From Candidatus Devosia symbiotica (GTDB taxonomy: Bacteria > Pseudomonadota > Alphaproteobacteria > Rhizobiales > Devosiaceae), in the NCBI GenBank assembly GCA_025050575.1, contig JALBVE010000003.1, positions 1 through 61,505 on the forward strand: a DNA stretch of 61,505 bases, read 5' to 3'. Shown here piece after piece: positions 1-11,349 of this stretch. The first letter of the stretch is position 1. Every line of letters starts with the position of its first letter. Made by a program: the position numbers and the translations under genes. Under the pieces are notes generated by a model, which worked only from the letters and a program-made list of their open reading frames with translations, was not told the origin of the DNA and searched no databases.

Positions 1-613
1 TGACGCCGATATTCTGCGTGAGATGATCGGCAATCGTTGCCTGGTGGGATCGGCCGCGCCTGCCGGCGAATCTGCCCTACCATCTGCAGGCCGATATCGG
101 CCTGCCGCCGCTCGACGCGCGAGGACATTGGCTCGACCTGCCAGCAAACCCGCCTCCGTCCGGTCTCCTCTGGAGCCCCTGAATGTAAGTCAACAGGCGG
201 TCGATCATTGTCGACTGCCTACCATGGTCTTGCCAGGGCAGGGGCCGGTATTGCGTTCAGGATCCTGTGCCCTTTATCCCTGGCACCGGCAGGTTGTGCC
301 ATACTTTGCCCTCTCTCCCGCGCGGACGGCTTGTAGGCGAACAGTGGCGGGTGAGCTGGGTGTGGTCTTTGCCTGCCGCACAGGTTCCGAGACGGCCGCA
401 CGGGGGGGCGAGTGACCCTCGCGTCGCCGAACAGTTCCAAGAACCGGCGTCTCGAGACGGCTTTCGTCTCACTACATTAACTTACCAAGAGGCGAAAAGC
501 GTCTCGGAGTCCGTCCATTTTCGACAATCGCAAACCAGGCGGCGCTTTCGTGCGCCTGTTGTTTCCTCTTCGGTGATCGTCTAACAACGGCCCGACCGAG
601 CAGGACTGCCAAA
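1..613. other. Non-coding or decayed region upstream of hisS
   Basis: No convincing gene was found here. The first 140 bases read as protein-like sequence only if a frameshift is allowed near base 50, which suggests the tail of a decayed gene of unknown family. A short hairpin (GAGACG, loop GCTTT, CGTCTC) lies at 454-470 but has no clear T-run. A second weak GC hairpin lies near 536-560, followed by a T/C-rich stretch just ahead of hisS. Neither is assigned a function with confidence. Confidence 0.4.
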
Positions 614-2110
614 ATGACCGAAAAAACCAAGCTGATCGCTCCACGCCTGCCGCGTGGCTTTGAAGACCGAACGTCCGGCGAGATTGCTGCGGTCGGCGCC
701 ATGATTGACAAGATAAAGGCGGTCTATGAGCGCTACGGTTTTGATCCGATCGAAACTCCGCTCTTCGAATTCACCGAAGCGCTCGGCAAATTCCTGCCCG
801 ATACCGATCGGCCTAATGCCGGCGTCTTCTCTCTGCAGGACGATGACGAACAGTGGATGAGCCTGCGCTACGATCTGACGGCGCCGCTCGCCCGCTATTT
901 CGCCGAAAACTTCGAAACTCTGCCCAAGCCTTACCGCTCCTATCGCCAGGGCTACGTCTTCCGCAACGAGAAGCCCGGCCCCGGCCGCTTCCGTCAGTTC
1001 ATGCAGTTCGATGCCGATACGGTTGGTGTCGCTAGCCCCGAGGCTGATGCTGAAATGTGCATGATGATGGCCGACGTCATGGACGCTCTGGGTCTTGCGG
1101 GCCAATACGTGGTCCGCGTCAACAATCGCAAAATTCTTGATGGCGTTCTTGCCACGGCTAGTGTGACCACTGAGGCGCAAAAGCTCACCGTGCTGCGAGC
1201 GATCGACAAGCTCGACAAATTCGGCACCGACGGCGTCAAGCTGCTGCTCGGTGCTGGCCGCAAGGATGAAAGCGGCGACTTCACCAAGGGCGCCGGCCTC
1301 ACTGACGAGCAGATTGCGCCTCTATTGGCCTATGTCGCCAGCGGTGAACCCGTCGACGGCACGCAAAAGGGCAGCAACGCCCATGTCGTGTCGACCGTCA
1401 ACGCCCTGGCCGGCCTAATCGGTGGCTCGGAGTCCGGGCTGGAAGGCGTCAAGGAGCTGGCGACCATTTTTGGTCTAGTGCAGGCCAGCGGCTTTGGTGA
1501 TCGTGTCATTCTCGATCCCTCGGTCGTGCGCGGCCTGGAATATTACACCGGCCCGGTGTTTGAGATCGAACTGACCTTTAAGGTCCAGAACGAAAAGGGC
1601 CAGGACGTGGTCTTCGGCTCGGTCGGCGGCGGTGGTCGCTACGACGGTCTGGTCTCACGCTTCCGCCGCGAACCGGTGCCGGCAACAGGCTTTTCCATCG
1701 GCGTCTCGCGCCTGGCTAGTACCCTCAAACTGACCGGCAATCTCAATGCCGAAGAGCCCGTCGGGCCCGTCGTCGTGCTCGTCATGGACAAGGATCAGAC
1801 CGCTGGCTATCAAGCCATGGTTGCCGAGCTGCGCCGCGCCGGCATTCGTGCCGAAATGTTCCTGGGCAATACCAAGAATTTCGGCAAGCAGGTGGCCTAT
1901 GCCGACAAACGCAATGCCCCTGCCGTGATTATCGAAGGCAGCCAGGAGCGCGAACAGGGCATTTTGCAGGTCAAGGATCTAGTGGCCGGCAAACAGGCCG
2001 CCGCTGCCATCACGGACAATGCTGAATGGAAGGCCACCCGTCCCGGGCAGTTCGAGATCAAGCGCGAAGATCTGGTTTCGGCAATCCAGACTCTGCTGAG
2101 TGATCAATGA
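614..2110 (+). CDS. hisS: Histidine--tRNA ligase
   Basis: Class II aminoacyl-tRNA synthetase that charges tRNA-His in the cytoplasm. The 498-residue product is full length for the alphaproteobacterial form. It opens with the [11 protein letters not shown] N-terminal segment, then the class II motif 2 region (residues about 110-130, [20 protein letters not shown]). The histidine-binding signature [11 protein letters not shown] and the glycine-rich GGGGRYDGL follow in the second half, and an anticodon-binding domain ends the protein. It starts with ATG at 614. Its TGA overlaps the ATG of hisZ in an ATGA junction, so hisS-hisZ-hisG formed an operon. HisZ is a HisS paralogue, and only hisS has stayed intact, as expected for an essential gene. 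Confidence 0.97.
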   Translation: MTEKTKLIAPRLPRGFEDRTSGEIAAVGAMIDKIKAVYERYGFDPIETPLFEFTEALGKFLPDTDRPNAGVFSLQDDDEQWMSLRYDLTAPLARYFAENFETLPKPYRSYRQGYVFRNEKPGPGRFRQFMQFDADTVGVASPEADAEMCMMMADVMDALGLAGQYVVRVNNRKILDGVLATASVTTEAQKLTVLRAIDKLDKFGTDGVKLLLGAGRKDESGDFTKGAGLTDEQIAPLLAYVASGEPVDGTQKGSNAHVVSTVNALAGLIGGSESGLEGVKELATIFGLVQASGFGDRVILDPSVVRGLEYYTGPVFEIELTFKVQNEKGQDVVFGSVGGGGRYDGLVSRFRREPVPATGFSIGVSRLASTLKLTGNLNAEEPVGPVVVLVMDKDQTAGYQAMVAELRRAGIRAEMFLGNTKNFGKQVAYADKRNAPAVIIEGSQEREQGILQVKDLVAGKQAAAAITDNAEWKATRPGQFEIKREDLVSAIQTLLSDQ

Positions 2111-3181
2111 GCGGGTCTGTGCTCCGCCGCGCTAATCTGGAGGCGCTCGTTGAGGCACAGGGGGGGCGTCACGCCACCGCTGCTGCTGCTGTCGGCTGAC
2201 TCCTATTTCGATCTGGCTGGCGAAGAGTTTGGCCGTCGCCTACTGCTGACTACCAATGCCACCGGCGCCGAACACTGCCTGCGCCCTGATTTCACGCTGC
2301 CCATTGTTGAAGCCTATATCGCGGATGGCGTGGGCAAGCCTGCGGCCTTCTCCTATCTCGGCCCGATCTTCCGCCAGCGTGAAACCGGCGCCGCCGAGTT
2401 CGATCAGGCCGGCATTGAATTGCTGGTGAAGCCCGACGGCGAGGTCGCGCTCGATCAGGCGCTCACCTTCGCGCGCTGCGCTTTCCATCTTTGGCGTGGC
2501 CCTCAATATGCACCTGGGTGGCGTTGGCCTGTTCGAGGCGCTGCTGGCACAGGCCGACATGCCGGACGCCTGGCGGCCGCGCATCCGTAATCGCTTTGGG
2601 CGCCCTGAGGCCCTCGATCGCCTGCTCTCCCGTCTTAAGGTCGCACCGGACTTGCCGCGCGAGGCCTAGCCCAGCAGGAACGCGTTGATTGAGGATGTTA
2701 CTGCTCAGATGGTCGCCGCCGGTCTAAGTCTATCCGAGGGCCGCACCCCTAAGAAAATCGCCAACCGCTATCTCGAGCAGCAGCTGCTCGGTCTGGGGCG
2801 CTGGACGTCGCCCATGCGCCGCCCGCCGCGCTGCAACTGCTGCGTGACTATCTGGCCATTTCCAAGCCCGTGCTGCAGGCGCTCACCCAGGTCGAGGCGT
2901 TGGCACACCGTCACAAACTGATGCTGGATGCGCCGATCCGCGCCATCCGCCGCCACCCCAATGACTTGGGTGAAGCCAGGATCAGTTTTGACGCCAGCTT
3001 CTCGCCCCGGCTCAATTATTACACCGGCATCGTCTTTGAGCTGATCGATCCCAGCGGCGAAGTCCTGGCCTCGGGTGGTCAGTATGACCGCTTGCTCGAA
3101 TGCCTTGGCGCCGCCGCGCCCATCGCCGCCTCTGGCTGCTCGGTCTGGGTCGATCGTCTCGAAACGGAGATTCAGCAATGA
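2107..3181 (+). pseudogene. hisZ: ATP phosphoribosyltransferase regulatory subunit, broken
   Basis: HisZ is the HisS-like regulatory subunit that activates short-form HisG in the first step of histidine synthesis. The start ATG overlaps the hisS stop. The frame is lost in a run of seven G near 2160, and the protein then resumes in another frame (SYFDLAGEEFGRRLLLTT). It shifts again near 2475 and near 2800 and carries an in-frame TAG near 2667. The last piece (SPRLNYYTGIVFELIDPSGE) is clearly HisZ and ends in an ATGA overlap with hisG. At least three frameshifts and one stop make this a pseudogene rather than a sequencing slip. Confidence 0.93.
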
Positions 3182-3372
3182 CCAGCATTATCCTGGCCGC
3201 GCTCTCCAAAGGGCGCCTTAAAGAACTCACCCGTGACTGGTTCGCAGCTAAGGGCGTGACCATCGCCCGTCCTGGCGGCGCCTGCTCCTATCTCGGCGCC
3301 ATCGACGGCATGCCCAAAGTCACGGTGCGCTTCTTTCCGGCCTCCAAAGCAGCCGATTCACGGCACAACTGA
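3178..3372 (+). pseudogene. hisG: ATP phosphoribosyltransferase, 3' truncated
   Basis: The first roughly 55 residues match short-form HisG (LSKGRLKELTRDWFAAKG, then SYLGAIDGMPKVTVRFFPAS), the catalytic subunit of the first histidine biosynthesis step. After FFPAS the sequence no longer resembles HisG and stops at 3370-3372. The family is about 215-230 residues long, so roughly three quarters of the gene is missing. A deletion has joined the stub to the upstream flank of a glycosyltransferase gene. With hisZ also broken, histidine biosynthesis cannot start from this locus. Confidence 0.9.
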
Positions 3373-3394
3373 GCTATTGCATCCTTGGGGGCTT

Positions 3395-4390
3395 GTGATC
3401 GATCAACTTGAGCTGACCATCCTGATGCCGTGCCTCAACGAGGTCGAGACTCTGGCGATCTGCATTGCCAAGGCGCGCAGTTTTCTGACTACTAGTGGCA
3501 TCAAGAGCGAAGTCGTGATTGCCGACAATGGCTTCAACGACGGCTCGTGCGATATCGCGCAACCCGCTGGCGCCATTGTCGTGCCGATCGAGCAGCGCGC
3601 GGCTATGGCGGGCGGCATCAAGGCCGCGCGGGGGCTCTACGTCATCATGAGCGACGCCGATGACAGCTCTGACTTCTCCCGCCTTAACGCCTGCGTCGTC
3701 CAATTGCGCGACGGAGCAGATCTGGTCATGGGCAACCGCTTCGCTGGCGGCATCGTTTCGTCGGCAACCTGGTGCTCAGTTCGCTTAGCCGTTTATTCTT
3801 TCGCACCCAGATTGGCGATTTCCATTGCGGTCTGCGTGGTTTCTCGCGTGATGCCATTGTGCAGTTGAACCTGCGCATCACGGGCATGGAATTCGCCTCT
3901 GAAATGATGGTCAAGGGCACCCTGGCTCAACTCGATGTCCGCGAAGTGCCCGCCACCTTTGCCAAGGATAGCCCCCCTCGCCCCATCTGCGCTCGTTTCG
4001 CGATGGCTAGCAGCATCTCGTTTTCTGCTGCTATTTTCGCCACGCTGGCTGTTTCTTTATCCTGGCATTCCTCTGTTGTAGCTTGGCCTAATGGCCGGCG
4101 CGATCCTGCTGCCCGGTTCGGCGCGCTATGGCAATATCAATTTTGATGTTCATACCTTTTTGGTGGCAGCGCTGTGCATCATTGTCGGCCTGCAGTCAAT
4201 TTCCCTTGCCGTTATCAGCCGCCGTTTCGCCTCCCGCTATGGCTTCATCCCCCGCTCAGAAACTCATGATCGGCTGCTCGAAGCCCTCACCCTGGAGCGC
4301 ATTCTGCTGGTCGCGATCCTGCTTATGCTGGGTGGCTTTACCGTGCTGGTCTGGGGTGTTGGCGAATCGGATGCCGACAAGCTGTTCTGC
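3395..4390 (+). pseudogene. GT2 family glycosyltransferase (dolichol-P-mannose synthase-like), frameshifted
   Basis: This was a membrane-associated family 2 glycosyltransferase. A GTG at 3395 opens LTILMPCLNE, the usual GT-A start. It is followed by the nucleotide-binding stretch VVIADNGFNDGS and the metal-binding MSDADDSSDF. The frame breaks near 3760-3775 and resumes as LSRLFFRTQIGDFHCGLRGF. It breaks again near 3970 and meets a TAG near 4080. The C-terminal hydrophobic region (residues from about 4091 on) is in an open frame that runs into the next fragment. At least two frameshifts and one stop are present. The substrate cannot be told. Confidence 0.85.
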
Positions 4391-4729
4391 CGTTTCGTGC
4401 CGTTGATGGGCTTCGCCATCGGCTTCTATGATGGCATTTTTAGCCCCGACGCCAGCTCGTTCTTCATCATCGGCTTTGTCATGCTGGGTCTGACCTATGC
4501 CTCGCGCAATACCAAGATTCTCAACGTCACCTCCAACCTGGCAGCGCTGACCATCTTCATTTCCGTCGGTGATGTGATCTGGCCGGCCGCATTGGCCATG
4601 GCGGTCGAGCAATTGGCCGGCGGCTATATCGGCGCCCGCACCAGCATTTTCTTTGGCGCCCGGCTGATTCGGCCGCTGGTTGTGGTGGTGTCTATCGCGC
4701 TGGCCCTGCGTCTACTGTTCTTCCGCTAG
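4390..4729 (+). pseudogene. TauE/SafE (TSUP) permease, C-terminal fragment
   Basis: The last roughly 110 residues of the open frame ending at 4729 match the second half of TSUP anion exporters. They include the conserved repeat segment GFAIGFYDGIFSPDASSFF, then NTKILNVTSNLAAL and EQLAGGYIGARTSIFFGARL, ending in a hydrophobic helix. The first TSUP repeat is missing. The junction with the glycosyltransferase tail is in frame at about 4370-4400, so an open frame of 212 codons (4091-4729) spans both. This is best explained by a deletion that removed the 3' end of one gene and the 5' half of the other. Confidence 0.85.
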
Positions 4730-5090
4730 GCAGGGTGCTAGACGTCATCAAGTCCAGCGGCCGCGCGCAATGCATCATTGATGCGGCGTTGCCAGCCTGG
4801 GCCGTTATTCTGGAAGTGTTCCAATATGGCGCGGTCCAGCCGCAACATCACTATTTCCTTGTTCGCCGGCACGCTTTTGGCCTTAGCCGACGCTTTGACC
4901 GGCTTGCTGGTGGCGGCCTTGAAGGCTGACTCCGCCTAGTCCATGAAACTGCCTGTGTGTCGTGGTGGTCGCATTGAATCGTCCCTCTGGTTGTAGCCAA
5001 TTTATCCCCGCAAGGGATCGGTGCGGTACAATAAGCGAGTAGGGGCAGTGGTACGGGGTGGATGAAGGGGCGCGCATGCCCCCGTCGTGA
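4730..5090. other. Gene-poor stretch with one tiny ORF
   Basis: No recognised gene. An ATG at 4826 opens a 37-codon frame ending at 4939 (MARSSRNITISLFAGTLLAL start) with one hydrophobic segment. It has no clear ribosome-binding site and no family match I know, so it may be a chance frame or a remnant. The stretch 4735-4820 reads as plausible protein (VIKSSGRAQCIIDAALPAWA) but has no recognisable start. Confidence 0.3.
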
Positions 5091-5813
5091 TTATGCCGCA
5101 GCGCTAAAGATCGAAGTCAGTTGCTCCAGCAACGTCTGCTGTTGGCTGGACTTGTACGCATTCTGCGCTGTGGTCAGCAAGCTAGTGCTAGTCGTCGTGA
5201 TGTCGTCCTCGTCGCCGTCAGATGTGGCGGGCGGCGGGCCGCTATAGCCACCACCTGGTGGCGGACCACCGGGAGGCGGACCGCCCGCGGCAGCGGCCGT
5301 ATCCTTCAGCGCGCTTTTGACCGCGTCCAGGAAGTTCGAGCTCTCCGCTTCGGTAATCGGACCGTCGTCATTGCCATCGATCATATCGAAAAGCTTTTGC
5401 AGGCTTTCCTTGCTAATCGAATTGGCGCCGTCGTCTGCCTCCAGTTCAGCGACGGTCACCGAGCCGTCACCATTGATGTCGGTGGCAGCGAAGATGTCGG
5501 CATTGCTCGGCTCAGCCATCTGTTGGGTCATGAACGCCATGGATTAGCGCTGATCGGCTATCTTCTTGTCGAAGATATCCTTCTCGTTGCTGGTAAAACT
5601 GCCGTCACCATTTGTATCCATGGCTAAAAATAAGACTTCTCTTCGTTTGTTGGCTTGGACATTCAACGCGCCTTTTGGTGCGAGGAGCTTGAATTCGTCC
5701 AGCGTCAGGCTGTCGTCGCGATTGCTGTCCAGGCTGGCAAAACTTGGTGGTCTGAAGACAGTGCGCGTCAGCTGCGAAGCCGATTGTGCGCCGATGCCGC
5801 TAATCGTTGACAT
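5091..5813 (-). pseudogene. EF-hand calcium-binding protein, split by a stop codon
   Basis: Four EF-hand-like loops are visible: DSNRDDSLTLDEF, DTNGDGSFTSNE, DINGDGSVTVAEL and a diverged DGNDDGPITEAE. The gene starts with ATG at 5813 (MSTISGIG). An in-frame TAA around 5544-5546 splits it into a 5' part with two hands and a 3' part with two more hands and a Pro/Gly-rich linker. Both parts share one frame, so one nonsense change explains the split. Downstream ATGs just after the stop could allow a separate C-terminal protein, so some function may remain. The 3' end shows a Ser/Gln-rich tail. Such proteins are common in Hyphomicrobiales, but the role is unknown. Confidence 0.8.
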
Positions 5814-5956
5814 GCCACTTCCTGTCCGTTGCAGCCGAGAAAAATTCGGCATTACAGCAGAGTGTTATTTATGATTAATCCGGCTTTAAGAATTCGCCGC
5901 CGTTGCCTCTTGCTGACCAAGTTTAATGTTTTGGTAAGGTTGCCGACGCAGCGCAA

Positions 5957-5990
5957 AGAAAAAAGGCGCGGTGGAAACACCGCGCCTTTT
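5957..5990 (-). terminator. Rho-independent terminator of groESL
   Basis: A perfect 9-bp stem (GGCGCGGTG at 5965-5973, CACCGCGCC at 5978-5986) closes a GAAA loop. Read on the reverse strand, the stem is followed by a T-rich run (complement of the A-run at 5957-5964). It lies about 50 bases beyond the groEL stop and is positioned to end the groES-groEL transcript. Confidence 0.9.
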
Positions 5991-6042
5991 GCAAAGTCCG
6001 TGACCGGGAAGTAACGAACCTCGAAGGTTTTGGTTGGCTGGA

Positions 6043-7710
<1,668 letters not shown>

Positions 7711-7729
7711 TTATGGGTGCGAAGGCAAT

Positions 7730-8020
7730 TTAAGCTTCGACGATGCCCATGATGTCGTTTTCCTTCATGATCAGCAGTTCTTCGCCGTCGACCTTGACCT
7801 CGGTGCCGCTCCACTTGCCGAACAGCACGCGGTCGCCGGCCTTGACGTCCAGCGCCGTGATTTTGCCGTTGTCATCGCGGGCGCCTGGGCCAACGGCAAC
7901 AACCATGCCCTCGGAGGGCTTCTCCTTGGCGGTATCGGGGATGATAATCCCGCCTTTAGTCTTTTCTTCGCCGTCGAGGCGACGCACGACGACGCGGTCG
8001 TGCAGAGGACGGAAGCTCAT
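7730..8020 (-). CDS. groES: Co-chaperonin GroES (10 kDa)
   Basis: Heptameric lid for the GroEL chamber. The 96-residue product begins [19 protein letters not shown] and contains the mobile-loop region [15 protein letters not shown] and the conserved [18 protein letters not shown]. The start at 8020 is chosen because AAGGAGC lies just upstream and because family members begin there. The open frame extends upstream to 8095, but that part runs through the CIRCE operator. Transcribed together with groEL. Confidence 0.98.
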   Translation of the reverse strand: MSFRPLHDRVVVRRLDGEEKTKGGIIIPDTAKEKPSEGMVVAVGPGARDDNGKITALDVKAGDRVLFGKWSGTEVKVDGEELLIMKENDIMGIVEA

Positions 8021-8064
8021 GATTTGCTCCTTATAGTAGCATTTTCGAATGCAATTTTGGACTG

Positions 8065-8092
8065 TTAGCACTCGTGATTGGGAGAGTGCTAA
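8065..8092 (-). promoter_or_regulatory. CIRCE operator (HrcA site) of groESL
   Basis: The inverted repeat TTAGCACTC (8065-8073) and GAGTGCTAA (8084-8092) is the CIRCE element bound by the repressor HrcA, here between the promoter and groES. Both arms match the consensus perfectly. As I count it, the spacer is 10 bases (8074-8083), whereas the canonical element has 9. This could be a one-base insertion that weakens repression. Confidence 0.93.
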
Positions 8093-8103
8093 CAAGTGTC
8101 CGG

Positions 8104-8132
8104 GATATAGGATTGGGCTCTTGGAGAGTCAA
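8104..8132 (-). promoter_or_regulatory. groESL promoter
   Basis: On the reverse strand TTGACT (complement of 8127-8132) and TATATC (complement of 8104-8109) are separated by 17 bases. This is a good housekeeping -35/-10 pair. The context CTTGACT plus a downstream CCCAAT also resembles a heat-shock sigma-32 promoter, so dual recognition is possible. Transcription would start just ahead of the CIRCE element. Confidence 0.7.
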
Positions 8133-8670
8133 GATGGCGTGAACTAGGATTGTGCTCAGGCGTTGATATGGTTCACTCGTTAATGTCATAGATGGCAGGT
8201 AATTGTGACGCGGCAATGTCTCGACAAGAATATCAAGATCAGCTCGGCCCAGGGCCGGGTCCACGTGCTCTTTTGATAGAGCAGAAATAGACAGTTCCAC
8301 CAGGGCATCCCAGCTCGATGAACCGGGGTCGCCCCTGCATATCTATTTTTCGCGTGCTCATATCCAGTCCGGAATTCTAGAGGAAAGCCAAACTCGTACT
8401 CGTTGCCTCTAAAAATTTAAGGGCGAAGCATGGTATTGCACTATTAAAGACCTTGATCGCCACCAGAGTTGATCAGGTCTGAATACTACCCCAATCCGTG
8501 TCCGCTGGTTGAATCGATTGCCGACATGCTCGCCTTCTAGGGCGATCGGATCGAAATTCGCTTCTCGCAGGTATTTAGACCCCGCAAGTCGGGGTAGGGG
8601 CCGCAGGCCGCAGCGCATCTTTTTCGTCCAACCCCTTCTACGCCGCGCAAAGCTGCGTCATAAGGCTCCC
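8133..8670. other. Intergenic region without recognised features
   Basis: About 540 bases between the groESL promoter and the next small gene. No open frame here resembles a known protein, and no tRNA or clear repeat was seen. A short GC hairpin (CCCCGCAAGTCGGGG) lies near 8580-8595. It may be the remains of deleted genes. Confidence 0.4.
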
Positions 8671-8862
8671 ATGACACAAGACAACACGCTACAGATTAAG
8701 CTGCGCCTTAAGGGCGGCAGTGGTCCTAACGCCAACTGGCACTGGGAACTTCACGACGCCGCCGGCAAGGTGGTCAAGACTGGCAGCGCGGTCGGTCCCG
8801 AGCACAAGGCTTTCACGATCGCCCGTATTGCCAAGGAAAAGCTGGAGTCGGCCAAGAGCTGA
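8671..8862 (+). CDS. Small conserved protein of unknown function
   Basis: A 63-codon frame starting MTQDNTLQIKLRLKGGSGPN and ending KEKLESAKS. It has a WHWELHDAAGKVV segment that looks like a small beta-rich fold followed by a basic helix. The ATG at 8671 is preferred over in-frame upstream extension because the residues before it look random. The composition matches real alphaproteobacterial coding sequence. I do not recognise a named family. It has no signal peptide or membrane segment. Confidence 0.6.
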   Translation: MTQDNTLQIKLRLKGGSGPNANWHWELHDAAGKVVKTGSAVGPEHKAFTIARIAKEKLESAKS

Positions 8863-8936
8863 TTTCTTTCCCGGCGCGTCATGATCTGCTGCGCCGGGCA
8901 TTGCTTTCACGCCGTCCCCACAGCCACGAGTCCATC

Positions 8937-9926
8937 GTGCCCCCTTCAGCAACAGCCACGCCAGCCGATCCTGCCCAATATGGCGCAGGTCCGTTGCGAG
9001 ATATTGTGCTTAAGGTACTCTCGGTCTGCTGCTTTGTGATCATGGCCACGCTGCTCAAGGCTACCAAAGCCATCCCGACGGGCGAACTGGTGTTCTTCCG
9101 CTGCTTCTTTGCCATTTTGCCTATCATAGCCTATCATAGCCTATCATAGCCTATCTGGCCTGGCAGCGGCGCCTGCGCACCGCTTTCCAAACCAGCAACC
9201 CGATGGAGCACGTGGCGCGCTCCCTTGTCGGTGTTACCTCAATGGGGTTGGTTTTTTCGCCCTGACTTGCCTGCCATTGCCAGAAACCACTGTCATAGGT
9301 TACGCTGCGCCCTTGCTCTATGTGTGGTGCTCAGCGCGCTGCTGCTCAAGGAGCGAGTGCATGTGTTCCGCTGGTCCGTTGTGCTGATTGGACTGCTTGG
9401 GGTAGTGATCATTCTCTGGCCTCGCCTGAACTCTGTGTTTCCGGTGGCGTGCCCATCGATAACAACGAGACCATGAGCGTCCTGGCTGCCCTGGGTGCGA
9501 CGATCCTTTCGGCCTTCGCTATGATGCAGGTCCGCAAATTGGTACAAACCGAGCGCACCCAGACCATCGTCATGTATTTCTTTAGTTTGTGCCAGCCTGC
9601 TGTCGCTGCTGACCATTCCGCTGGGCTGGCAGATGCCAACGCCATAGCAGGCGATGTTGATGGTGTGCACCGGTTTTGCCGGCAGGGTGGGTCAGTTGTT
9701 GCTCACCTCGTTCTACCGCTATGCCGACATGTCGATGATTGCCCCGTTTGAATACGTGTCGCTGATCCTGACCATCATCATCGGACTGCTGATCTTTGCC
9801 GACGCGCCCACCCCGACCATGATTGTCGGGGTGCTGATCATTGTCGCTTCCGCCATCGCCGTGATCCTGCGCGAGCACTATCTTGGACTTGATCAGATCA
9901 AGGCGCGCCAGGCGGCCACGCCTTGA
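8937..9926 (+). pseudogene. EamA/DMT-family transporter, broken
   Basis: Remnant of a ten-helix drug/metabolite exporter. The N-terminal piece from GTG 8937 (VLKVLSVCCFVIMATLLKAT, then IPTGELVFFRCFFAILPII) runs into a 10-bp unit repeated three times at 9121-9150. One copy restores the expected protein IIAYLAWQ, so two extra copies cause a frameshift. Later pieces occur in different frames: VVLSALLLKERVHVFRWS, then SAFAMMQVRKLVQTERTQT, then VSLILTIIIGLLIFADAPTP up to the TGA at 9924-9926. Several frameshifts separate them. Two EamA repeats can still be traced. Confidence 0.88.
9121..9150 (+). repeat. 10-bp tandem repeat, three copies
   Basis: CTATCATAGC occurs three times head to tail inside the EamA gene, followed by a partial fourth unit (CTATC). 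The two surplus copies add 20 bases and destroy the reading frame. This is a replication-slippage event. Confidence 0.95.
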
Positions 9927-9939
9927 TCGCCCAAGGGAG

Positions 9940-11167
9940 TTAGCTGGCCGTGGCCAGCTCCGTCCAGCCTCGCCGCTTGCGGTAAATCGTTGACGGACTG
10001 ATTTCGAGCACTGCAGCTGCCAGGGAAACGTTGCGGCTAAAACTGGCAATAGCATCCTCAATAATGCGTTGTCGCTGCTGCCACATCGGCAGAATGGTAG
10101 GTTGCCGCTCGCCGCGCGGACGTAGATTCGGGAGCCGCTGCTACGCCACGAGTCTCGATGTCAGCCGAGCCGAGCATTTGCGCGGTGATTTCGCTGCCAT
10201 CAAAGATCACGACCAAACGCCGCACCAGATTCTGCAACTGGCGCACATTAGCCAGGCCATTCGACGGCAGACAGGATGCTGCCGACCTCTGGCGAATAGT
10301 CGCTGAAGCTCTTGTGTTCCTTGGCGGCGTATCGCGCCAGGAAATGGCGGCCAGTACCATGATATCGGTTGGCCGCTGGCGTAGGGGCGGCAGGTGGATG
10401 GGCAATACATGTAGCCGATAGAACAGATCTTTGCGAAACTTCTTTTCGGCAATCAACTACATTTAAAAGCCGCCCCGAGCGACTCCAAACAATTCGCTCT
10501 CCATCAGATCGCGCGGAATCGCCGCGCAGTTGATGGCCACCAGTCATTTGCCGGCCCGATGGCCTTCGGCGTGCAACGCTTCGGCGCATACATCCTGGCC
10601 TGTGTCGCTCTCTCTGGTGATGAACACCGGCGCCGACGACGCGGCAATTCGGCCAATCTGCTCACAGACGAATTGCATGGTGCTTGAGGCGCCGATAAAT
10701 CCGGCAAAATTGCTCATTTTAGCATTGCTGCGGGCTTCGATGCTCAGAGAGTTGCATTTGCCGTGCCGCAGGGCTAGATTGCCAATCTGGGCGGTCATGC
10801 TGGGACCGTTTATAGGCTTGGCAACATAATCATGCGCGCCAGCCCGCATCGCGCCGACGGCAGCCGATACCGAAACGCCGTCCGACAAGGCCACCGGCAG
10901 CGCCCCGTCTGCCACTCAGATCAGACGCAGCACCGCATCATCCCTGCGGGATGCCAGATCACCAAGGCTAGAAAGATCTTCCAAAACAATGTTATAGGTC
11001 GCGCCGCGCAATAGATCTGTCGCTGGCTTGCCATCTGAAGCCAAAGTGATACCTGTGGCGGGATCAAGGCATTATGCCAGAGTCGCAGCGACTAATTGCG
11101 CCTGCTCATGATACCGTTCGATCAGCAATAGCCGGCGGCTGGCATTACTATCGCTTCGATTCTGCAT
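9940..11167 (-). pseudogene. Sigma-54-dependent response regulator (NtrC family), broken
   Basis: Remnant of an enhancer-binding transcription activator with three parts. A receiver-like domain starts with ATG at 11167 and retains GAMRAGAHDYVAKPI. The AAA+ domain is visible in pieces (FAGFIGASSTMQFVCEQIGR, FRKDLFYRLHVLPIHLPPLR, EWPGNVRQLQNLVRRL). A Fis-type helix-turn-helix ends the gene (SLAAAVLEISPSTIYRKRRG). An in-frame TAA lies near 11070 and a TGA near 10920. At least two frameshifts split the AAA+ domain, and the GAFTGA loop region is not readable. The targets are unknown, and it cannot make a working activator. Confidence 0.9.
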
Positions 11168-11349
11168 CGTCAAGCGGCTCGGTCCTCGCGTTTGGATCTA
11201 TAAATTGAGCTCCGGTGATGGGGCCCCACGACCACGGCTTTCCCGGCATTGATTCAGTCTGTTCTTGACAGAGTAAATTTTCCGTTCCGGAATCCTTCAA
11301 ATGAAGAATGCTATTTGGCTTGATTGGAGCCGTCTCAGTCGGTTAAGTC

